A DNA stretch of 50,226 nt from Pseudomonadota bacterium (GTDB lineage: Bacteria; Pseudomonadota; Gammaproteobacteria; Burkholderiales; Burkholderiaceae_C), in contig CAUJHQ010000060.1 in assembly GCA_963204815.1 (NCBI GenBank), forward strand, positions 1 to 50,226. The letters are read 5' to 3'. The notes below the pieces were generated by a model. It saw nothing but the letters and a program-made list of their open reading frames with translations, did no database searches and was not told the origin of the DNA. Both the position numbers and the translations under genes were made by a program. Positions 45,125 through 50,226 of the stretch are shown here, piece after piece. Each line of letters opens with the position of its first letter. Within the stretch, counting starts at the first letter, position 1.

Positions 45125-46305
45125 CGGCCGACCGCACGCTGCGCGGCCGCGTCGCGGTGGTCGGCATCGGCGAGACGCCGTACTACAAGCACGGCCAGTC
45201 GCCCGACCCCGAGTTCAAGCTGGTGCTGAAGGCCATCCTCGCGGCCTGCGCCGACGCCGGCCTGGACCCGCGCAAGATCGACGGCTTCGCCAGCTACGCC
45301 AACGACCGCAACGACCCGGCGCGGCTGGCCTCGGCGCTCGGCGTCCACCAGCTGCGCTCGGCGACGATGCAGTGGGGCGGCGGCGGCGGTGGCTGCGCCG
45401 CCGCGGTGGCCAACGGCGCCGCCGCCATCGCCGCCGGCATGGCCGACTGCGTGGTGGTGTACCGCGGCCTGGCACAAGGCGAGTTCGGCCGCTTCGGCCA
45501 GACGGTGGGCGAGAACGCGCTCGCCGGCGAGATGGCGTACCAGGTGCCCTACGGCGTGATCGCGCCGCCGCAGAAGTTCGCGATGCGCGTGCAGCGCTTC
45601 ATGCACGAGCACGGCGTGCAGCCCGAAGCACTGCGCGCCATCGCGCTGGCGTCGTACCACCACGCGCAGGCGAACCCGCGCGCGGTGATGCACGGCAAGC
45701 CGCTGGATGCGGCGCGCTACGACGCCGCGCGCTGGATCGTCGAGCCGTTCCGCCTGTTCGACTGCTGCATGGAGAACGACGGCGCCGCCGCGCTGGTGCT
45801 GGTGGCCGCCGAACGCGCGCGCGACTTTCCGCAACCGCCCGCCTACCTGCTGGCCGCCGCGGCCGGCGGTGGCTTCCGCTCCGGCGCGCAGCCGCACAAC
45901 GCGCCGCTCTACGCCACCGCGAACTTCGGCAGCATCGCGCGCGACCTCTACGCGATGGCGCGCCTGGGCCCGGCCGACGTCGGCAACGTACAGAGCTACG
46001 AGAACTTCACTGGCGCGGTGATCATGGCGCTCGCCGAGCACGGCTTCTTCAAGCCCGAGGACGCGAACGAGTTCGTGCGCCCCGAGAACCTGATCGCCCC
46101 CGACGGCCGCCTGCCGCTGAACACCAGCGGCGGCAACCTCGCCGAGTGCTACATGCACGGCTTCGAGCTGATCCTGGAAGCGGTGCGCCAGGTGCGCGGC
46201 CAGTCCACCAGCCCGGCACGCCGACGCGACGTGTCGCTGGTGATCGGCGGCCCGATGGTCACGCCGGGCAGCAGCCTGCTGATCGGTTCGGAGAACACGC
46301 TGTGA
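45121..46305 (+). CDS. SCP2-type thiolase-like protein
   Basis: Predicted 394-residue thiolase-fold protein of the lipid-transfer/acetyl-CoA acetyltransferase group. The N-terminal core has RVAVVGIGETPYYKHG, and where the nucleophile region is expected it shows a run of six Gly followed by Cys92. The usual C-terminal GHPxG motif is replaced by NLAECYMHGFELILEAVRQ. These changes suggest either a divergent thiolase or an aldolase-like member working with DUF35, as Ltp2 does in steroid side-chain loss. The start overlaps the upstream stop; its stop overlaps the DUF35 start. Confidence 0.88.
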   Translation: MTADRTLRGRVAVVGIGETPYYKHGQSPDPEFKLVLKAILAACADAGLDPRKIDGFASYANDRNDPARLASALGVHQLRSATMQWGGGGGGCAAAVANGAAAIAAGMADCVVVYRGLAQGEFGRFGQTVGENALAGEMAYQVPYGVIAPPQKFAMRVQRFMHEHGVQPEALRAIALASYHHAQANPRAVMHGKPLDAARYDAARWIVEPFRLFDCCMENDGAAALVLVAAERARDFPQPPAYLLAAAAGGGFRSGAQPHNAPLYATANFGSIARDLYAMARLGPADVGNVQSYENFTGAVIMALAEHGFFKPEDANEFVRPENLIAPDGRLPLNTSGGNLAECYMHGFELILEAVRQVRGQSTSPARRRDVSLVIGGPMVTPGSSLLIGSENTL

Positions 46306-46748
46306 ACGCGACCTACCTGCCGCCCGGCCTGCCGGCGCCGACCGCCGAACGCGACGGCCTGTCGGCACCCTACTGGGCCGGCCTGCGCGAAGGCCGGCTG
46401 ATGGTGCAGCGCTGCGCCCACTGCGGCACCTGGCAGTTCGGCCCGGAGTGGATCTGCCACCAATGCCACGCCTTCGACCCCGCGTGGGTCGAGGTGGCGC
46501 CCGAAGGCCGCATCTTCAGCTGGGAACGGGTCTGGCACCCGTCGCACGCGGCGCTGAAGGCGCACGGGCCCTACCTCGTCGTGCTGGTGGAGCTGCTGCA
46601 GGCCGGCGGCGTGCGCATGCTCGGCAACCTGCTCGGCGACCCGCTGCAGGCCGTGCGGATCGGGGCGCCGGTGCGCGGCGTCTTCGAGGCGCACGGCGAA
46701 GGCGACGCCGCCTACGGGCTGCTCCAGTGGCAGCACACCCAGGCGTGA
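46302..46748 (+). CDS. DUF35 OB-fold/zinc-ribbon protein
   Basis: Predicted 148-residue protein with the DUF35 rubredoxin-like zinc ribbon CAHCGTWQFGPEWICHQC (residues about 36-53) followed by an OB fold that can bind acyl-CoA. DUF35 proteins pair with thiolase-like proteins and are needed for their activity (for example Ltp2 with ChsH2-DUF35). The GTG start at 46302 overlaps the thiolase stop (GTGA), confirming tight coupling. It is the last gene of the oxygenase operon. Confidence 0.9.
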   Translation: MNATYLPPGLPAPTAERDGLSAPYWAGLREGRLMVQRCAHCGTWQFGPEWICHQCHAFDPAWVEVAPEGRIFSWERVWHPSHAALKAHGPYLVVLVELLQAGGVRMLGNLLGDPLQAVRIGAPVRGVFEAHGEGDAAYGLLQWQHTQA

Positions 46749-46760
46749 CGTACATCACGC
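46743..46760. promoter_or_regulatory. CRP/FNR-like palindrome GCGTGA-N6-TCACGC
   Basis: A perfect six-base inverted repeat with a six-base centre across the DUF35 stop codon. It fits the general TGTGA-N6-TCACA plan of CRP-family sites and lies 93 bases before the next gene; it could instead act as a weak terminator hairpin for the oxygenase operon. No T-run follows. Confidence 0.35.
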
Positions 46761-46781
46761 GCAGCGTATCACTACTACCAT

Positions 46782-46808
46782 TTTAGGTATCAAGTCTAGC
46801 CTTTAGGT
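46782..46808 (+). repeat. Direct repeat TTTAGGT, 20-base period
   Basis: TTTAGGT occurs at 46782-46788 and again at 46802-46808, exactly 20 bases apart, that is two turns of the helix, upstream of the gene at 46853. The surroundings are unusually AT-rich for this window. This could be a tandem activator site or part of the promoter. Confidence 0.35.
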
Positions 46809-46852
46809 GCCGTTACAGAACCATCTGTGACCGACAACGAGAGGACTGGGCG

Positions 46853-48868
46853 ATGAAGACCAAGGGTTTGGCGATCTCCGCAGGCGCGCTGGGCGTGGCG
46901 GCGGCGGCCTGGCTGGGCGGCAGCGTCGTGGTGGGGCAGCGCGCCGAGACGGCGCTGCAGGCCCTGAAGAACGCCCCGCGCAGCGCCGGCGGTGGTGTGC
47001 GCATCACCAGACTCACGCACGAGCGCGGACTCTTCAGCGCCAAGGGTCAGGCGGAAATCACCGTCGAGCCCGGCTGCGCGGCCGATGCCGGCGACGACGA
47101 GAACGTCACCGTGCGCGTCGACTACACGGTGTCGCACCTGATCGGGCCGTCGAACCTGGCGCGCTTCGACTGGCAGGCGACGCCGACCGGCGCCAGTGCC
47201 GACGAGTTCAAGGCGGTCTTCGGCTCGGCCTCGCCGCTCACCGGCAGCGGCGCCGTGGGCCTGGACGGCGCGCTGCGCACCGACATGGGCCTGCCCGAAG
47301 TGTCGCTCCGGCGCGCGGGTGAATCGCTTCAGGTCGCGCCGTCCAAGGGCTTCCTGTCGGTCAACGGCGACGCGCTCGCCTTCGGCTGGAAGGTCGACCG
47401 CGTCGTCACGCGCGGCGGCGGCATGGCGATGGAGGTGAAGGACATCGTCATCGACGTCGACCTGAAGAACCGCCACCGCGGCACCGGGTTCGCGCGCCTG
47501 GGCGCCGAGCACGTGAGCCTGGGCGTCGGCACGCTCGAAGGCGTATCGCTGCGTTCCGAGGCCAGCGAGCGCGGCGACCGGCTCGACTTCACCGTGACAC
47601 CGGCGATCCGCCGCGTGCAGGCCAGCGGCGTGGAACTGAACGACCTGGCGCTCGAGATCGCGGCCAAGGGCCTGGACACCGGCAGCGTCGAGACGCTGAC
47701 GAAGGTGTTCGAAGACAGCTGCGGCATGCAGAGCCTCACCGCCGACGAAGGCCGCAAGGCTCGCGACGCGGTGGTCAAGCTGCTGGCGCGCGGCCTGTCG
47801 GTCGGCATCCCGAAGCTGGCCGGCAAGGGCCGGGACGGCGGGCTCGACGGCAGACTGCTCGTCGAACTGGCCGAGGCGAAGGACGGCCGGCCCTCGCTGG
47901 CCGCGCAACTGCGCTCCAGCGGCCGCCTCGAGATCACCGGCACGCTGGTGCCGGCCGACAAGCGCGACATGGCGGTGGCGATGGGCTTCGCGCTCGCCAA
48001 GGGCACCGGCCTCACCGCCGCCTACGAGTACGCCGACGGCGTGCTGAAGGTGAACGAACGCACGCACGATGCCGGCGCCATGCTCGCCGGCCTGAAGCAG
48101 GCCGACCAGCAGATGCACGAGCTCATCGACGCCTGGGCGCAGCCGCAGCCCGTCATGGCGAAGGCCCCGGTCGAACCCCCGGTCGAAGCTCTGGCCGAGC
48201 CGGCACCCGCTGCCGAACCCGCGCCCGCCGCCGCACCGGACGCCGCACAGGACGCCACCCCGGCCGCGAGCCCGGCGCCCGCACCCGCTGCGCCGGCGCA
48301 GGTCTCCGGCGGCGACTGCACCGCCCTCGACATCTGCGTGCAGCAGACGCTGGCCGCGGCGCGCAAGGCCGACATCGACATGGTCCGGCGCGTGGCCGGC
48401 ATGGTCGACGCGCTGCCCAAGCCCGACCCGGGCAACCGCCCGGTGTCGCGCCAGCTGAACACGGCCGGCATCGGCGCGCTCAAGCGCGAGGACACGGCCG
48501 AGGCCGTGTCCAAGCTGCGCCAGGCGCTGAAGGAGAACCCGCGCGACGTCGAGATCGCCGGCAACCTGGGCTTTGCCCTCGTCAAGGCCGGCCAGGCGAA
48601 CGACGCAGTCGGGGTGCTGCAGGCCGCGCTCGTGCTCGACCCGCGCCGCACGTCCACCTGGACGCCGCTGGCCGAGGCCTACGCGCTGGCTGGCCGCGCC
48701 GACGACGCCAAGGCCGCGATGTGGGTCTCGTTCCAGTGGTCGGCGAACCGCGACAAGTCGCTCGCCTTCTACCAGGACCGCATGGCCCGCGAAACGCGCG
48801 CGCCGCTGGTCGCGCTGTACACGCACATGGCGGGCATCGCCCAGCAGCAGATCGCGTCGGCGAACTGA
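46853..48868 (+). CDS. DUF945 family protein with C-terminal TPR-like region
   Basis: Predicted 671-residue envelope protein. Residues 6-28 form a hydrophobic anchor or signal. Residues about 30-430 resemble the DUF945 (YdgA-like) family: the opening GQRAETALQAL and a long beta-rich body. A Pro/Ala-rich linker spans about 437-485. After a Cys pair (DCTALDIC) comes a helical region with two or three TPR-like repeats (about 545-625: LRQALKENPRDVEIAGNLGF, LQAALVLDPRRTSTWTPLAEA). The fusion of DUF945 with TPR is unusual to me. No operon partners; the upstream region has a CRP-like palindrome and direct repeats. Function unknown. Confidence 0.82.
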   Translation: MKTKGLAISAGALGVAAAAWLGGSVVVGQRAETALQALKNAPRSAGGGVRITRLTHERGLFSAKGQAEITVEPGCAADAGDDENVTVRVDYTVSHLIGPSNLARFDWQATPTGASADEFKAVFGSASPLTGSGAVGLDGALRTDMGLPEVSLRRAGESLQVAPSKGFLSVNGDALAFGWKVDRVVTRGGGMAMEVKDIVIDVDLKNRHRGTGFARLGAEHVSLGVGTLEGVSLRSEASERGDRLDFTVTPAIRRVQASGVELNDLALEIAAKGLDTGSVETLTKVFEDSCGMQSLTADEGRKARDAVVKLLARGLSVGIPKLAGKGRDGGLDGRLLVELAEAKDGRPSLAAQLRSSGRLEITGTLVPADKRDMAVAMGFALAKGTGLTAAYEYADGVLKVNERTHDAGAMLAGLKQADQQMHELIDAWAQPQPVMAKAPVEPPVEALAEPAPAAEPAPAAAPDAAQDATPAASPAPAPAAPAQVSGGDCTALDICVQQTLAAARKADIDMVRRVAGMVDALPKPDPGNRPVSRQLNTAGIGALKREDTAEAVSKLRQALKENPRDVEIAGNLGFALVKAGQANDAVGVLQAALVLDPRRTSTWTPLAEAYALAGRADDAKAAMWVSFQWSANRDKSLAFYQDRMARETRAPLVALYTHMAGIAQQQIASAN

Positions 48869-48890
48869 GACGCGCGCGCCGGCGCCGGTC

Positions 48891-49808
48891 TCAGCGCGCC
48901 GCCGTGCCGGACTTCAGCAGCGTCATCGCGGTGCCGATCAGGGTCGACACCTCGCTCATGTTGCCCGGCACGATCATCGTGTTGTTCTTCTGCGCCAGCT
49001 GCGAGTAGGCATCGACCGCACGCTCGGCCACCTTCAGCTGCACGGCCTGTTCGCCGCCCGGCGCCTGGATCGCCGCGGCGATCTTGCGGATGGCGTCGGC
49101 GGTGGCGTCGGCCACCGCGGTGATGGCGGCGGCCTCGCCCTGGGCCTTGTTGATCTCGGCCTGCTTCTCGCCTTCGGAGCGCGCGATGAAGGCCTCGCGC
49201 TCGCCGGTGGCGATGTTGATCTGCTCCTGGCGGCGGCCTTCGGAAGCGGCGATCAGCGCGCGCTTCTCGCGCTCGGCGGTGATCTGCGCCTGCATCGAAC
49301 GCAGGATCTCGGCCGGCGGCGTCAGGTCCTTGATCTCGTAGCGCAGCACCTTCACGCCCCAGTTGAGCGCCGCCTCGTCGAGCGCGCTCACCACCGTGGA
49401 GTTGATCGCGCCGCGTTCCTCGAAGGTCTTGTCGAGCTCCATCTTGCCGATCACGCTGCGCAGCGTGGTCTGCGCGAGCTGCGTGATGGCGACGATGTAG
49501 TTCGACGAGCCGTAGCTCGCCCGCATCGCGTCGGTGATCTGGAAGTACAGGATGCCGTCGACCTGCAGCTGTGTGTTGTCCTTCGTGATGCAGACCTGGC
49601 TGGGCACGTCGAGCGGGATCTCCTTCAGCACGTGCTTGTAGGCCACGCGGTCGACGAAGGGCATCAGGAAGCTCAGCCCCGGCGCGAGCGTGCGGCTGTA
49701 CCGACCCAGGCGCTCGACCACCCAGGCATGCTGCTGCGGCACGATCTTGATCGACCGCACGACGAAGATGACGGCGATGACGAAGATGACGAGGGCGACG
49801 ATGTCCAT
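48891..49808 (-). CDS. SPFH-domain (stomatin/QmcA-like) membrane protein
   Basis: Predicted 305-residue protein anchored by an N-terminal helix (about 3-19). The SPFH/band 7 domain spans about 20-190 (VVERLGRYSRTLAPGLSFLMPFVD, then DLTPPAEILRSMQAQ). A charged coiled-coil with GEREAFIARSEGEKQAEI follows, and the C-terminus is a conserved oligomerisation stretch with NNTMIVPGNMSEVS. Such proteins form large membrane rings and are usually coupled with an NfeD partner, which is encoded just upstream here. Likely role: membrane organisation or control of proteolysis. Confidence 0.93.
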   Translation of the reverse strand: MDIVALVIFVIAVIFVVRSIKIVPQQHAWVVERLGRYSRTLAPGLSFLMPFVDRVAYKHVLKEIPLDVPSQVCITKDNTQLQVDGILYFQITDAMRASYGSSNYIVAITQLAQTTLRSVIGKMELDKTFEERGAINSTVVSALDEAALNWGVKVLRYEIKDLTPPAEILRSMQAQITAEREKRALIAASEGRRQEQINIATGEREAFIARSEGEKQAEINKAQGEAAAITAVADATADAIRKIAAAIQAPGGEQAVQLKVAERAVDAYSQLAQKNNTMIVPGNMSEVSTLIGTAMTLLKSGTAAR

Positions 49809-49878
49809 GCGGTTCCTTCCGGGCTGGTGTGCAATGGCGTGCGGCGCGTGAACACCGCGTGGGGGCGTGCCGCCGCGC

Positions 49879-50226
49879 TCAGCGGCCGAGGATGAGCTGG
49901 CTGCCTTCGATGGCGCGGATCACGTAGTCGCCGGGGTCGGGCGTGCCGCCACCCTGGAAACGTGCCGACCACTGCGCGCCGCGATAGTGCACTTGCGCGG
50001 TGCCGTCGTCGTGCCAGCGGCCCACGTGCACGCGCTGGCCGATGTCCAGGTTGACGTCCGGGTTCTGCGACGCGGGCAGCGCCGCCGGTTCGCGCGCGCG
50101 CCGCAGGTGCCACACCGCCACGGCACCGCCGCCCACCAGCGCGGCCACCACCAGCTGGCCGGCGAGGCCGAGCCCGAGGTGCGCCGCGACCGCGCCGCCG
50201 GCGAGGCCGAGCGCGATCATCAGCAG
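49879..50226 (-). CDS. NfeD-like membrane protein, 5' end outside window
   Basis: Partial gene. 115 residues are visible, opening with LLMIALGLAGGAVAA, which corresponds to the second hydrophobic segment of short NfeD proteins; the first segment is beyond the window edge, so the ATG at 50220 is probably internal. After the membrane part comes the OB-fold domain NLDIGQRVHVGRWHDDGTAQVHYRG. NfeD proteins act with SPFH proteins, and the SPFH gene starts 70 bases downstream on the same strand. Confidence 0.85.
   Translation of the reverse strand: MLMIALGLAGGAVAAHLGLGLAGQLVVAALVGGGAVAVWHLRRAREPAALPASQNPDVNLDIGQRVHVGRWHDDGTAQVHYRGAQWSARFQGGGTPDPGDYVIRAIEGSQLILGR

Noticed and set aside
46771..46782. 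ACTACTACCATT as an operator copy
   Set aside because: Only the right half matches; the GGT half is missing.

Overview
The window is about 50 kb of very GC-rich DNA with tightly packed genes. Its content points to a free-living, metabolically versatile betaproteobacterium of the Burkholderiales: seven Bug-type periplasmic binding proteins, aromatic-ring oxygenases, many CoA-thioester enzymes and FadR-type regulators. The taxon is an inference from gene content. I see no rRNA or tRNA gene, insertion sequence, prophage or CRISPR array, and no stretch over 300 bases without a gene.

Layout. (1) 1-5216, plus strand: the end of an Mrp-type Na+/H+ antiporter operon (mrpA, with the A and B parts fused and its start outside the window, then C, D, E, F, G). 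Two tiny reading frames bridge the C-D and E-F junctions. (2) 5326-10722: a 3-hydroxyisobutyrate dehydrogenase-like enzyme divergent from an isocitrate lyase/PEP mutase-family lyase, three short-chain dehydrogenases and a quinone oxidoreductase. (3) 10670-20941, minus strand: a FadR-type regulator, a Bug protein, and a gentisate-type ring-cleavage set (flavin monooxygenase, gentisate dioxygenase, fumarylacetoacetase-family hydrolase, PrpF-family isomerase). Upstream of these lie an acyl-CoA dehydrogenase, a fumarate-reductase-like flavoprotein and another Bug protein. (4) 21120-23707: a Bug protein, an enoyl-CoA hydratase and a second FadR-type regulator. (5) 23874-32139, plus strand: an eight-gene operon with a two-subunit acyl-CoA dehydrogenase, an enoyl-CoA hydratase, an acyl-CoA synthetase, a sugar-kinase-like phosphotransferase with a DUF6285 partner, a third acyl-CoA dehydrogenase and a Bug protein. 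(6) 32191-34071: a small module of DUF2798, flavodoxin and DUF2938 proteins with a divergent MerR regulator and a textbook MerR promoter. (7) 34092-41323, minus strand: a seven-gene operon with an MFS carrier, three Bug proteins, a CaiB-type racemase/transferase, a double-hotdog thioesterase and an NMO/NADH:quinone reductase-type flavoprotein. (8) 41448-46748: a ferredoxin reductase divergent from an operon of Rieske oxygenase, CoA transferase, thiolase and DUF35 protein. (9) 46853-50226: a DUF945-TPR protein and an SPFH/NfeD pair, which look like ordinary chromosomal genes.

The main observation is that regions 2 to 8, apart from the MerR module, look like one regulated unit. Nine promoters carry a short inverted repeat of the form TGGT-N3-ACCA, several of them placed at the same position just after the -10 box. 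This is the operator type known for FadR-family GntR regulators, and the window encodes two such regulators. Together the genes describe uptake, CoA activation, side-chain oxidation, hydroxylation and ring cleavage of one or more carboxylated, probably aromatic or alicyclic, substrates. The substrate cannot be read from the sequence. The kinase/DUF6285/acyl-CoA dehydrogenase set suggests a phosphorylation-based route for a hydroxyacyl-CoA, as in levulinate catabolism.
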